NCBI RefSeq assembly: GCF_000737705.1
Contig: NZ_JPRH01000003.1
Location: forward strand, 310,001-374,000
Direction: 5' to 3'
DNA from: Chryseobacterium soli
GTDB lineage: Bacteria; Bacteroidota; Bacteroidia; Flavobacteriales; Weeksellaceae
DNA: 64,000 nucleotides
A program made the position numbers and the translations under genes. Positions 26,339-35,900 of the stretch are shown here, piece after piece. The notes below the pieces were generated by a model, which saw nothing but the letters and a program-made list of their open reading frames with translations, did not search any database and had not been told where the DNA came from. Numbering within the stretch: position 1 is the stretch's first letter; every line of letters begins with the position of its first letter.

Positions 26339-27226
26339 ATGAAGAAATATCTTAAGCTGCTCCGAGTGGAGCAATGGGTCAAGAACCTATTTGTATTCGT
26401 CCCTCTGTTCTTTTCCGGAAATATCAAAAATCTGGATTTACTTACGAAAAGCATCTTTGCTTTTATTATTTTTTCCCTGGCTGCAAGTGTCGTTTATATC
26501 TTAAATGACTATAACGATATTGAAGCCGACAGGCAGCATCCTGAAAAAAGAAGAAGACCGCTGGCAAGCGGAGCCATATCAAAACCGAAAGCGATATCCA
26601 TTCTTATCGGGCTTATTATCGTAGATATTGCGCTCTTTTTCTGGGCCCAGCTGTATTTTCATCAGGACTTATGGAAATTCGGGGCGATCATAAGCTTTTA
26701 CTTTGTGATGAACCTTGCTTATACCTTCAAACTTAAACACGTTCCGATCATTGATATCTTTATCATTGCCACAGGATTTGTATTGAGAGTGTTATCCGGA
26801 GGTTACATCACTGGAATAAGCATCTCACAATGGGCAATTTTACTGACTTTTGTACTGGCGCTGGTACTAGCGATCGGGAAAAGAAGAGGTGAGCTTATTA
26901 ATGCACAGGTTTCCGGAAAAACAAGAAAAGCGCTGGATGGATACAATGTTCAGTTTGCAGATATTACGCTCTCTATTTCCGTAACATTGGCTATTATATG
27001 TTACTTAATGTTTACCTTATCACCGGAAGTGCAGGCAAGATTTCATGAAAGGGTTTTCTATACCGTAATTTTCGTGGTGTTTGCTTTTTTAAGGTATCTT
27101 CAGCAGACGCTGGTATACAACAGAACAGAATCTCCTACAAAAATTGTCTATCGCGACAGATATATACAGGTTACTCTTTTATTATGGGTAGCCACATTCT
27201 TAATTCAAATTTACTTTAAAAAATGA
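26339..27226 (+). CDS. UbiA-family prenyltransferase, decaprenyl-phosphate phosphoribosyltransferase-like
   Basis: A 295-residue membrane enzyme with about eight or nine helices. The Asp-rich motif NDYNDIEADRQHPEKRRRP near residues 57-75 and the second DITLSIS/YNVQFAD region fit the subgroup that moves 5-phosphoribosyl from PRPP to a polyprenyl phosphate (Rv3806c type) rather than aromatic prenylation. The assignment is strengthened by the next two genes, which encode homologues of the two enzymes that epimerise the product. Overlaps the next gene by ATGA. Substrate lipid length is unknown. Confidence 0.85.
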   Translation: MKKYLKLLRVEQWVKNLFVFVPLFFSGNIKNLDLLTKSIFAFIIFSLAASVVYILNDYNDIEADRQHPEKRRRPLASGAISKPKAISILIGLIIVDIALFFWAQLYFHQDLWKFGAIISFYFVMNLAYTFKLKHVPIIDIFIIATGFVLRVLSGGYITGISISQWAILLTFVLALVLAIGKRRGELINAQVSGKTRKALDGYNVQFADITLSISVTLAIICYLMFTLSPEVQARFHERVFYTVIFVVFAFLRYLQQTLVYNRTESPTKIVYRDRYIQVTLLLWVATFLIQIYFKK

Positions 27227-28542
27227 AGCCGAATTTTACACAAAAAGTTACCAACTGGGGCAATTTCCCGGTAGTGGAAAAGGAGATGAGGTCTGAAGAC
27301 AGCTTCAAAAAAATAAGAGAATTTGTACTCGATCATAATGAAGTTATCGCTAGAGGAAATGGAAGATGCTATGGAGATGCTTCTCTGGGAGAACATATAT
27401 TTTCTACTAAAAAACTCAATAAATTTATCAGTTTTGATCGCCTGAACGGAGTTATAGAATGTGAATCGGGCGTACTACTTTCGGATGTGCTTGAAATTGC
27501 TGTTCCGCAGGGATATTTCTTATATGTAACACCTGGAACAAAATTTGTCTCTGTAGGCGGTGCGATTGCATCAGATGTTCATGGTAAAAACCACCATGCA
27601 GAAGGCTGCTTTTCAGAATATGTCATCGAGTTTAAATTGATGACGGAAAGAGGAGAAATTATCACCTGTTCCCGGGAAGAGAATTCAGCACAGTTTTGGG
27701 CTACTATCGGAGGAATGGGACTTACAGGAATTATTCTTACCGCAAAGTTTAAACTTAAAAATATAGAATCTGCTTATATCCGTCAGGAAAGTATTAAAGC
27801 AGAAAATCTGGATGAAATTTTCAGACTTTTTGAGGAAAGTGAAAGCTGGACATACACGGTTGCGTGGATCGACTGCCTTCAGAAAGGAAAAAATATAGGA
27901 AGAAGTATTTTAATGAGAGGAGAGCATGCTTTTTACCATGAACTTCCTCAGAACATGACTGAAAATCCATTAAGACTGAAGAAAAAATTGCAGCCTACTG
28001 TTCCTTTTTATTTTCCAAATTTTGTCCTGAATTCCCTTACAGTGAAGTTATTCAACTTGTTGTATTATAAAAAACAGTCTAAGAAGGAGGTGAAGAATTT
28101 CATCGATTATGAAACTTTCTTTTATCCTTTGGATGCTATCTCCGACTGGAATAAAATTTACGGAAAATCCGGTTTTATACAATATCAGATGGTTATTCCA
28201 AAAGAAGCGGGAAAAGAAGGAATGAAAAAAATCCTTGAGACCATTGCCAACAGCGGAAATGGTTCATTTTTAGCCGTTTTAAAGCTTTTCGGGAAAAATA
28301 ATCCGGAGGCTTACAATTCATTTCCGGTAGAAGGATACACGCTGGCTCTTGATTTTAAAGTCAATTCAAAATTGAAAAAACTGGTTGAGAAACTGGATGA
28401 TATTGTCCTGCAGTTTGGCGGAAGGATCTATCTTACCAAAGACAGCATGAGCAAATCATCTTTAACCAATTACCTGAAAAATATTCAAAATTCTAAGTTT
28501 GTGTCTTTACAGCACAAAAGAATCATAAACAACAATTCATAA
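27223..28542 (+). CDS. FAD-dependent decaprenylphosphoryl-ribose oxidase-like protein (DprE1 homologue)
   Basis: A 439-residue FAD oxidoreductase of the VAO type with D-arabinono-1,4-lactone oxidase-like folds. The FAD pyrophosphate loop is RGNGRCYGDAS near residues 44-54, and GGAIASDVHGKNHH (His120) matches the DprE1 active-site region. Lys406 in YLTKDS corresponds to Lys418 of the mycobacterial enzyme. The Cys387 position that reacts with benzothiazinones is Ala375 here (GYTLALDF). Expected role: oxidise polyprenyl-phospho-ribose at C2. Its ends overlap both neighbours, so this is a tight operon. Confidence 0.85.
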   Translation: MKPNFTQKVTNWGNFPVVEKEMRSEDSFKKIREFVLDHNEVIARGNGRCYGDASLGEHIFSTKKLNKFISFDRLNGVIECESGVLLSDVLEIAVPQGYFLYVTPGTKFVSVGGAIASDVHGKNHHAEGCFSEYVIEFKLMTERGEIITCSREENSAQFWATIGGMGLTGIILTAKFKLKNIESAYIRQESIKAENLDEIFRLFEESESWTYTVAWIDCLQKGKNIGRSILMRGEHAFYHELPQNMTENPLRLKKKLQPTVPFYFPNFVLNSLTVKLFNLLYYKKQSKKEVKNFIDYETFFYPLDAISDWNKIYGKSGFIQYQMVIPKEAGKEGMKKILETIANSGNGSFLAVLKLFGKNNPEAYNSFPVEGYTLALDFKVNSKLKKLVEKLDDIVLQFGGRIYLTKDSMSKSSLTNYLKNIQNSKFVSLQHKRIINNNS

Positions 28543-29267
28543 TGATAGTTCTGGGAAGTACATCTGAAGTAGCACAGGCTTTTGTAGAAAAAATGCTGGA
28601 AGAAGGCGAGAAATTTGAAAAAATTTATCTTTTTACCTCAAATAAAGAAACCACTGAAAGGTTTGCAAGACATATTGATGTAAAGTTTTTGCAGCAGTCC
28701 AGAGTCATTGAACTGGACCTGCTGAAAGAAATTGATTACACACAATTTGAAAATGTCAATTCAAATGTCTTATTTTGTGCTACCGGATATTTGGGAGAAG
28801 GTACCGAGGAAAGTTTATATGATAATAAAAATACAGAGCGTATTATTGCTGTCAATTACTCAAAGCTGGTGCCTGTCATGAACTATTTTGCTCATAAATT
28901 TGAAAGCAGAAGGTCCGGAACCATTATCGGATTATCATCCGTTGCAGGAGATAGAGGAAGACAGAGTAATTTTATTTACGGAAGTGCAAAAGCAGCATTT
29001 ACAGCTTATCTGAGCGGTTTAAGAAATTATCTTTTTGAGAAAAAAGTACATGTTCTTACCGTAAAACCAGGATTTATGGCCACCAAAATGACCGAAGGAC
29101 TTCCATTAAATCCGAAACTGACGGCAACCCCAAAACAGGCGGCAGCATGCATTTATAAAGCATTTAAAAAGCGGAAAAATGTGGCATATGTATTACCGAT
29201 TTGGGGAATTATTATGATGATTATCAGGAATATTCCTGAATTTATATTCAAAAAATTAAAGCTTTAA
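28542..29267 (+). CDS. Short-chain dehydrogenase, DprE2-like
   Basis: A 241-residue Rossmann-fold SDR. The nucleotide loop is a degenerate GSTSEVAQ at residues 5-12; the catalytic Ser is in IGLSSVAGD and the YxxxK motif is YGSAK. KPGFMATKMTEG matches the segment after the active site in DprE2. A hydrophobic C-terminal helix could dock it on the membrane. Expected role: reduce the 2-keto intermediate to polyprenyl-phospho-arabinose. It starts one base into the DprE1 stop and ends 5 bases before the HAD gene. Confidence 0.85.
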   Translation: MIVLGSTSEVAQAFVEKMLEEGEKFEKIYLFTSNKETTERFARHIDVKFLQQSRVIELDLLKEIDYTQFENVNSNVLFCATGYLGEGTEESLYDNKNTERIIAVNYSKLVPVMNYFAHKFESRRSGTIIGLSSVAGDRGRQSNFIYGSAKAAFTAYLSGLRNYLFEKKVHVLTVKPGFMATKMTEGLPLNPKLTATPKQAAACIYKAFKKRKNVAYVLPIWGIIMMIIRNIPEFIFKKLKL

Positions 29268-29272
29268 TTAAA

Positions 29273-29860
29273 ATGAAAAAATTGTATTGTTTTGATTTTG
29301 ACGGAACCTTAACCTACAAGGACACAATGTTCATGTACCTTAAATTCTATGATTCTACCAAATTCAGAATACAATTTTTAAGACATGTTCCACTTTTTAT
29401 TTTACTGAAACTAAAACTGGCTGATACCGAAAAAGTGAAAAAGAGCTTTATCGGATCCATTCTAAAAGGTCAGACTGAAGAAAAAATTCAAACGAAGTCC
29501 AAACAGTTTTTTGAGCATCACTATCCAAAGATTGTGAGAGAAAATGCGCTGGACTTTATTAAAAATATCGATAGGAATAATACACAAAGCTTATTGGTGA
29601 CCGCATCATTAGACATCTGGGTAAAGCCTTTTGCCGAAGAACTTAAAATGGAGCTTGTTTCTACGCGTGCAGAGTTTAAAAACGGGGTTTTTACAGGAAA
29701 TTTCATTGGTAAAAACTGCAACGGAAACGAAAAATTAGAGCGGATAAAAAAAGAAATAAGCAATTCAAAATACGATAAAATAATCGCTTTTGGGGATACT
29801 TCCGGCGACAGGCAAATGCTGAAATGGGCAAATGAAGGTCATTATCAATTTTTTCACTAA
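29273..29860 (+). CDS. HAD-family phosphatase (HAD-IB type)
   Basis: A 195-residue haloacid dehalogenase-like hydrolase. Motif I DFDGTLT at residues 7-13 (nucleophile Asp), motif II TAS, and motif III/IV GDTSGDRQML are all present. It resembles the phosphoserine phosphatase-like HAD-IB group, with a hydrophobic cap (FLRHVPLFILLKLKL). In this operon its natural job would be to remove the 5-phosphate from polyprenyl-phospho-5-phosphoribose before epimerisation, a step assigned to Rv3807c in mycobacteria. That is an inference from context. Confidence 0.82.
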   Translation: MKKLYCFDFDGTLTYKDTMFMYLKFYDSTKFRIQFLRHVPLFILLKLKLADTEKVKKSFIGSILKGQTEEKIQTKSKQFFEHHYPKIVRENALDFIKNIDRNNTQSLLVTASLDIWVKPFAEELKMELVSTRAEFKNGVFTGNFIGKNCNGNEKLERIKKEISNSKYDKIIAFGDTSGDRQMLKWANEGHYQFFH

Positions 29861-29883
29861 TTTTGGGTGGTAAAAATGTATAA

Positions 29884-30351
29884 ATGAAAGGACTGCTTAT
29901 CTTCTGTTCTGCAATTGTAATGAGTTGCACCAGTACTACAGCGCAAAAATCATCAGACATGCAAAAACACGGAGAACTTTTGGTTTCTGAGTCGCAAGGC
30001 GGCATGGATAAGACAGGATTTAAGATCATTAAAAACGAACAGGAATTCCGCACCGCGATCAAAGGAAACAACTTTACCATTGTAGAAGCGGGAAAAGAAC
30101 CTGATGTACACTACCCGGAGTTTCCAAAAGACAAAAAAGTGATTTTGTATCATTTGGGAAGTTTCAGATCGGGTGATCATAGAATCACTCAGATCAAAAG
30201 TATTTCCGTACTCAATAACGTGTTGTATGTAGAAGTTCCTTTTCATGAGTCAGGAGGTATGGAAATTCAGATGATGTCCAGCCCATGGTTTATGTTTGCG
30301 GTTCCTGCAGACTATCAGTTCACCTCAGTAGAATTAAAATATTCAAAATAA
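29884..30351 (+). CDS. Small lipoprotein, possibly PrcB-like
   Basis: A 155-residue protein with a lipoprotein signal ending IVMSCTS. The central KKVILYHLGSFRSGDHRITQIKSI stretch, then YVEVPF, is reminiscent of the PrcB C-terminal domain (V...LG..pTgGY...I), but the match is weak. It starts 23 bases after the HAD gene and stops 2 bases before the cysteine desulfurase start, so it may belong to the same message. Function is unknown. Confidence 0.65.
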   Translation: MKGLLIFCSAIVMSCTSTTAQKSSDMQKHGELLVSESQGGMDKTGFKIIKNEQEFRTAIKGNNFTIVEAGKEPDVHYPEFPKDKKVILYHLGSFRSGDHRITQIKSISVLNNVLYVEVPFHESGGMEIQMMSSPWFMFAVPADYQFTSVELKYSK

Positions 30352-30353
30352 AA

Positions 30354-31529
30354 ATGGATAAAATATATTTAGATAACGCCGCAACAACTCCCATTTCAGA
30401 AGAAGTTATTGATGCAATGGTTGCGACCATGAAGATGAATTTTGGGAATCCTTCTTCAACGCACAGTTTTGGACAGGAAGCGAAGATTCTTATTGAAAAT
30501 GTAAGAAGACAGGTTGCAGATTATCTTCACGTAAGTCCCGCCGAGATTATCTTCACGTCTTGCGGAACAGAATCTAATAACATGATTATTAAATCAAGTG
30601 TTGAGCATCTTGGAGTGGAAAGAATCATCAGCTCTCCTTTGGAACATAAATGTGTTTCCGAAAGTATTCTGGATATGAAGAGCAGAAAAGGAGTGGAGGT
30701 GAGCTATATCCGTCCCAATGAAAAAGGAGACATTGATCTTGATACTTTAGAAACCTTACTGAAAGCTTCTGATAAGAAAACATTGGTAAGCCTGATGCAT
30801 GCCAACAATGAGATTGGAAATATTACAGATATTAAAAAGATATCTGCATTGTGCAAAGCCAATAATGCGTTGTTCCATTCGGATACGGTACAGACAATGG
30901 TTCATATGAATTTAGATTTTTCTGATATTCTTGTGGATTTTGCCTCTTGCAGCGGACACAAATTTCACGGTCCGAAAGGAGTGGGGTTTGCGTTCATCAG
31001 AAAATCAAGCGGTTTAAAAGGAATTATCACCGGAGGTCCTCAGGAAAGAAGTTTAAGAGCTGGAACAGAAAATGTTGCCGGTATCGTTGGACTTGGTAAG
31101 GCACTGGAAATTTCTCTGAAAAATATGGAAGCGTATACCAACCATATGCAGGCCATTAAAGAATATGCTATAGAACAGTTATCAGCATCAATTCCCGGAA
31201 TTAAGTTCAATGGAAGAAGTGCGGAAAAAGAGAATAGTCTTTATACGGTTTTAAGTGCTTTACTGCCTTATAAGAACCCTTTAATCGGACTTCAGCTGGA
31301 TATGAAAGGGATTGCGATCTCTCAGGGGAGTGCATGCTCTTCCGGGGCTTCTAAACCTTCGATGGTCATGATGATGGTGTTATCAGAAGATGAAATGGAT
31401 GAATGTACACCATTGCGTATCTCATTCAGCCATATGACAACCAAAGCTGATATTGATGCGCTGGCCAGTGCCCTGAAAGAAATTTCAAGCGATTTTACTA
31501 TAGAAAAAACAAATGTTGAGCATAGATAG
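30354..31529 (+). CDS. Cysteine desulfurase (NifS/IscS-like)
   Basis: A 391-residue PLP enzyme releasing sulfur from cysteine for Fe-S clusters or thio-modifications. The start at 30354 places YLDNAATTPISEEV at the N terminus, as in the family; a longer frame begins inside the previous gene. Other motifs: FGNPSSTHSFG, FTSCGTESNN, HANNEIGNI, the PLP lysine in SGHKFHGPKG, and the active Cys in SQGSACSSG. No isc/suf genes are nearby. Confidence 0.9.
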   Translation: MDKIYLDNAATTPISEEVIDAMVATMKMNFGNPSSTHSFGQEAKILIENVRRQVADYLHVSPAEIIFTSCGTESNNMIIKSSVEHLGVERIISSPLEHKCVSESILDMKSRKGVEVSYIRPNEKGDIDLDTLETLLKASDKKTLVSLMHANNEIGNITDIKKISALCKANNALFHSDTVQTMVHMNLDFSDILVDFASCSGHKFHGPKGVGFAFIRKSSGLKGIITGGPQERSLRAGTENVAGIVGLGKALEISLKNMEAYTNHMQAIKEYAIEQLSASIPGIKFNGRSAEKENSLYTVLSALLPYKNPLIGLQLDMKGIAISQGSACSSGASKPSMVMMMVLSEDEMDECTPLRISFSHMTTKADIDALASALKEISSDFTIEKTNVEHR

Positions 31530-31548
31530 TCTTATTACTTAAAAATTG

Positions 31549-31556
31549 TAATTTTG
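31549..31556 (+). promoter_or_regulatory. -7 promoter element for thioredoxin
   Basis: TAATTTTG, an exact TAnnTTTG, 57 bases before the thioredoxin ATG. Confidence 0.45.
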
Positions 31557-31613
31557 AATATCCAATTGGACATTAAATAGAAATATAATATTAATTTAAA
31601 TAAAAGAAACAAA

Positions 31614-31931
31614 ATGGCTTTAGAAATTACGGATAGCTCATTTCAGGAAACGGTTTTAAAATCTGATAAACCAGTATTAGTAGACTTTTGGGCAGTATGG
31701 TGTGGACCTTGCAGAACGTTGGGACCAATCATCGAGGAAGTAGCAAATGATTTTGAAGGAAAAGCAGTCGTAGGAAAGGTAGATGTAGACAACAATCAGG
31801 AAATTTCTATGCAATATGGTATCAGAAATATCCCTACAGTTCTAATTTTTAAGAACGGTGAGGTGGTTGATAAATTAGTTGGTGTAACTCCAAAAGAGGT
31901 GATCGCTGAAAAATTAAGCGCACACTTGTAA
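31614..31931 (+). CDS. trxA: Thioredoxin
   Basis: A 105-residue cytoplasmic thiol-disulfide oxidoreductase. VDFWAVWCGPCRTLGP carries the WCGPC active site at about residues 28-32, the buried Asp of VDFW, and the cis-Pro in RNIPTVLIF. Length and end (GVTPKEVIAEKL) are standard for TrxA. It has its own -7 element and terminator. Confidence 0.95.
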   Translation: MALEITDSSFQETVLKSDKPVLVDFWAVWCGPCRTLGPIIEEVANDFEGKAVVGKVDVDNNQEISMQYGIRNIPTVLIFKNGEVVDKLVGVTPKEVIAEKLSAHL

Positions 31932-31953
31932 AAAAATAAGTTTGATAATGAAC

Positions 31954-31981
31954 GCCTTCCGCTTTTGGAAGGCTTTTTTTT
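31954..31981 (+). terminator. Terminator after thioredoxin
   Basis: Stem GCCTTCC/GGAAGGC with a 6-base loop and an eight-T tail. Confidence 0.85.
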
Positions 31982-31990
31982 GGTAAATAA

Positions 31991-32021
31991 TTTGCAGGTA
32001 ACGAAAAAAGGTGTAATTTTG
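31991..32021 (+). promoter_or_regulatory. Consensus promoter for the tRNA-Asp cluster
   Basis: TTTG at 31991-31994, exactly 19 bases, then TAATTTTG at 32014-32021: a perfect match to the Bacteroidota housekeeping promoter. The first tRNA begins 43 bases downstream. Confidence 0.8.
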
Positions 32022-32063
32022 CAATCACAAAAAAGAAACAAGTTCTTTAAACAAACAGAAAAT

Positions 32064-32137
32064 GATCCGGTAGTTCAGCTGGTTAGAATGCCGCCCTGTC
32101 ACGGCGGAGGTCGCGGGTTCGAGTCCCGTCCGGATCG
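32064..32137 (+). tRNA. tRNA-Asp (GTC), copy 1
   Basis: 74 nt. The acceptor stem GATCCGG/CCGGATC closes, followed by discriminator G. The T-loop GGTTCGAGTCC is canonical, and the anticodon GTC sits at 32098-32100 in the loop CTGTCAC. The 3' CCA is not encoded. Confidence 0.97.
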
Positions 32138-32173
32138 CAAAAGTTTTTTTCAATTTACTTTTAAAACAAAATT

Positions 32174-32247
32174 GATCCGGTAGTTCAGCTGGTTAGAATG
32201 CCGCCCTGTCACGGCGGAGGTCGCGGGTTCGAGTCCCGTCCGGATCG
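32174..32247 (+). tRNA. tRNA-Asp (GTC), copy 2
   Basis: Identical in sequence to copy 1, starting 110 bases further on. The spacers (copy 1-2 and copy 2-3) also share the words AAGTTTT and CAATTTACTTT, so the unit of duplication was tRNA plus spacer. Confidence 0.97.
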
Positions 32248-32279
32248 CAGAAGTTTTCTCAATTTACTTTAAAAAAATT

Positions 32280-32353
32280 GATCCGGTAGTTCAGCTGGTT
32301 AGAATGCCGCCCTGTCACGGCGGAGGTCGCGGGTTCGAGTCCCGTCCGGATCG
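32280..32353 (+). tRNA. tRNA-Asp (GTC), copy 3
   Basis: Third identical copy, 106 bases after the second, followed by a strong terminator at 32377. Confidence 0.97.
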
Positions 32354-32376
32354 CAACTGATCCATCAGAGTAGTAC

Positions 32377-32413
32377 AAAATGCTTTAAAACATATGTTTT
32401 AAAGCATTTTTTG
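32377..32413 (+). terminator. Terminator of the tRNA-Asp cluster
   Basis: A 34-bp perfect palindrome (arms AAAATGCTTTAAAACAT/ATGTTTTAAAGCATTTT) with a following T run. Confidence 0.85.
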
Positions 32414-32982
32414 TTTTATATCGGCTCAAGAGCATTAAAGATCACAATCTGAATATAATAAAGAAACTAAAGCTAATTCTCTAGCAAAGACTTCTATTTA
32501 CTTACGAATTACCAGAGACATTAAAATTATCCGACATCAATACAAAAGGTAGAGTACAGCCCCTATAATGGAATTTAGCGGGATAATGGAATAATTCTCC
32601 GGAAAAGGCAGAACGTTTAAGCCCGAGACGTTATGAACCTTCCTAAAACAGCCAAAGAGTTTTTGAAATGAGCAGGGTATTTTCGATATGATATGCAAAC
32701 AATAAGTTCAAGCTTATCATAAGGCTGGATTAAGGTCTTCAATATCAATCTGTACAAATAAATCTTAGAGAATCATTGGTCAAGTTGACCAATTTTTCAG
32801 ATTATCATTGAGATATATATTGATGGTTTAAATTGTTGATATTCAGTGTTTTGAGTATTTATTTTTTTTTAAAAATGAAACCTCAGTTTTATAAATTTGG
32901 TGAACAATATATTTTATACGCAAGGGGATTTCAATAGATTTAGATAGGATAAATAAATATCTCATTCTAAAAAATCCAACTT
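32414..32982. other. Gene-free stretch upstream of the first giant surface protein
   Basis: About 570 bases without a credible open frame on either strand. The part near 32560-32660 is less AT-rich than its surroundings and could be a gene remnant or an RNA, but nothing was recognised. A 19-base palindrome ATTGGTCAA-G-TTGACCAAT at 32775-32793 with a T tail may be a terminator or operator. A TAAATTTG element lies at 32892-32899. Confidence 0.4.
32892..32899 (+). promoter_or_regulatory. -7 promoter element for the first giant surface protein
   Basis: TAAATTTG is an exact TAnnTTTG, 83 bases upstream of the ATG. Confidence 0.4.
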
Positions 32983-35900
32983 ATGAAAAAAAACATTTTA
33001 CTTTTTCTCTTATTTTGTGCCATGCTTGTCACTGCACAAAGTCCATTATCTAAATTTACGGCTACCGCTACAGGAGCCAATACCGTAAGTTTTTCGAGTA
33101 CAAGTGATGGGAATCCCACCTCATTTTCATGGGAATTTGCAGGAGGAAATCCTGCAACCTCTACAAGTTCTACTCCCAGTATCTCCTATGCGGCGGCAGG
33201 AACTTATACTGCAAAACTTACGGTAAGCAATGCTTCGGGAAGTTCTGTTTCAACAAGAACAGTCAAAGTGACTACGGGAAACATTATTGATTTATGCACT
33301 GGCAGAAATAATGATGGTTCTCTGATGGCGGATCCTGATCCTGATCCTGATTGGTCATATGCTGATATCAATGGAGTGGTAAGTACACCTGTTATACGTT
33401 ATACATTTACAGGATGGTCTTCCGCATCTACAGGTGATGTAGCGGGTATTTCAAGATGGATAACAGGAAATAATGCCATCACAGGTTACCATGAGTATAA
33501 GAGTAAAGAAATTGAAATTCCTACAGGAGTTACTACAGCAGTTTTAAATTTAAGATCTTTATCTTTTGTAAGGAATTGGACCTATCTGGTAAAAAAGAAT
33601 ACTGACGGAACTGAAACGGAGACACAAATTACCCTGACAACATACATGAGTGATGGTGCAAAGGGATGGCTTAACTCCAGAAGCCCTGAGGTGATCAATT
33701 ATCCTTTATCTCCAGGAAAATACTATATAAAGGTAAAATTATATACCAATAATGGTTCGCAAAGACAAGCAATAGATGTGAATGCTAATGTAAATTTTGG
33801 TTACGGCTTTACATTTTCTCCACTTGCTGAATTCTCTGCTGCCCCAACTTCTACTACTGTTGGCAGTAATGTACAATTTACAAACCTTTCACAAGGAACA
33901 CCTTCATCAGTATTATGGAATTTTGAAGACGGTACCAATGTACTCACCTCTACGCTAAATAATCCGGCTATAGCTTTTTCTACCGTGGGTAGTCACCATG
34001 CGGAACTGAATGCAGACTATGGTAATAGTTTAGTTTCTTCATTAAAAATCAATAATTATATACAAACCATCCAAATGGATGCTCCAACAGCTGTTGCTAC
34101 ACAGCCTTCATGCAGTATTCCGAGCGGATCTATTACAGTTACCTCTCCAAATACGGGGGTGACTTATAGTTTTGATAATGGTAATAGTTTTCAATCTTTG
34201 AACACGATTTCCGGTTTAGCTTCAGGAACCTATCTGGTAAAAGTAAAAAGTATACAAGGTGCTGTTTCAGATGCAACAAGTGTTACTATCAACCAGGCTC
34301 CTGCTGTTCCAAATGCACCTGTATTTACGATTGTACAACCTGCATGCCCTGTCAATACAGGCAATATTACCATAACTTCTCCTGCTTCAGGAGTAGAGTA
34401 TAGTTTTGATGGAGGAGTAACTTATCAGACTTCTAATGTGAAAACGGGTCTTGCAGCAGGAACTTATTCCATTATGGTAAAGAGTGCAAATGGCTGTACA
34501 GCTTCTGCGTCAGCGGTTATAAATTCAGTAGACTGCAGGGATTGGACTTTAGCTCCTAACTCTTATATTTTTACAGGAAAAGACCAAAATAATAATGAGG
34601 TAGACGGTATTTATATTCCCGTAAAAAAGGCGTACACGATGTGGAATAGCACAACTAATCTTATTGCTGGAAATCCTATTCCGAGTGGAACTGTAACAGC
34701 GGATGTACTTTGGGAAGATGTTCATGGTTTAATAAAAACTGGGGAGAATTATGCTTTAGACATAATAGGAACAGGAACAGATGCCAGAATAAAAGTACCT
34801 GTTAATAAAGCTAAAAAAGGAAATGCGGTTGTTACCTATAAAATAAATGGAGAAACGTATTGGTCCTGGCATATCTGGGTGACGGACGACCCCACTAACG
34901 GATCAACTTATAAGAGTTATACAGCTGTGCAGAGACAATTAAAAAATGGGACTCTGGAAGATATTCCTAATTCAGATTGGGGATGGATGGACAGAAATCT
35001 AGGTGCCATTGGTAATTCTATGACAGGAACAAACTTGAATAAGAATGGAGGTCTTCTGTATCAATGGGGAAGAAAAGATCCATTTCCTGCATTAGTGGCC
35101 AAAGGAGATGATTTTTATGAAGTTACAGGCTCTATTGGAAAAAGAGTAAGACACTTTGATGCTCATGAAACCAATCAATGGGTAGGTACTTCACTTGATG
35201 AGTTGGAAAGGCGTGTAAAACTGCAGGATGCCAGCGTAAAAAACAATATTCAGCTCTCTATAAGAAATCCGTTGAGTTTGATTTATATCCAAAATAATAA
35301 TGATAGTAATCAGGCGTTTTATAACAATAATCTAAACCTTCCATATAATTGGTTTGGAACTTCTTCATCACTTACAGCAGAAAGGTTGGGAGAACTGAAT
35401 TTATGGTCGGATAATTCTCAAGGGCAGATTACCCCTTCAAATTATAATTTTAATTCTCAAAAAAGACCTTATAAGAATAAATCATCGTATGACCCATGTC
35501 CTAATGGATGGAGAATACCGTCTATGTTGGTGGCTAACCTTGGAAATTATAGCTATGTAGATGATGTGAGAATTGATTATTCCCCGTTTGGAATCAATCC
35601 AAATGCAGGAACTACTTATAATACGATGCCAAAAACGATACTGCCGTCTAATACTAATATGCCGGCATATATGCAGAACTTCAGAATATATCCTCAAACA
35701 GGTTTTGATATGAGGAATATTTCAGGAAATAATTTAGGTATTTTTCCTGGTACAGGTAATTTATACGCTTATAATTCAGAATATACGGATGGACATGAAA
35801 CTTATCTTTGGACCGCAACGATGTCCAGATGGTATGATGTTACCCCTTCAACAGTAGCAAGAAGTTTAAGATTATTACCTGATGCAGGGCAGTATATCAA

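Noticed and set aside
26325..26342. Five-codon frame overlapping the ubiA start
   Set aside because: It begins at about the predicted transcription start and is probably chance.
31965..32183. 72-codon open frame through the first tRNA
   Set aside because: It runs straight across a perfect tRNA-Asp and its promoter; its protein is a translation of the tRNA.
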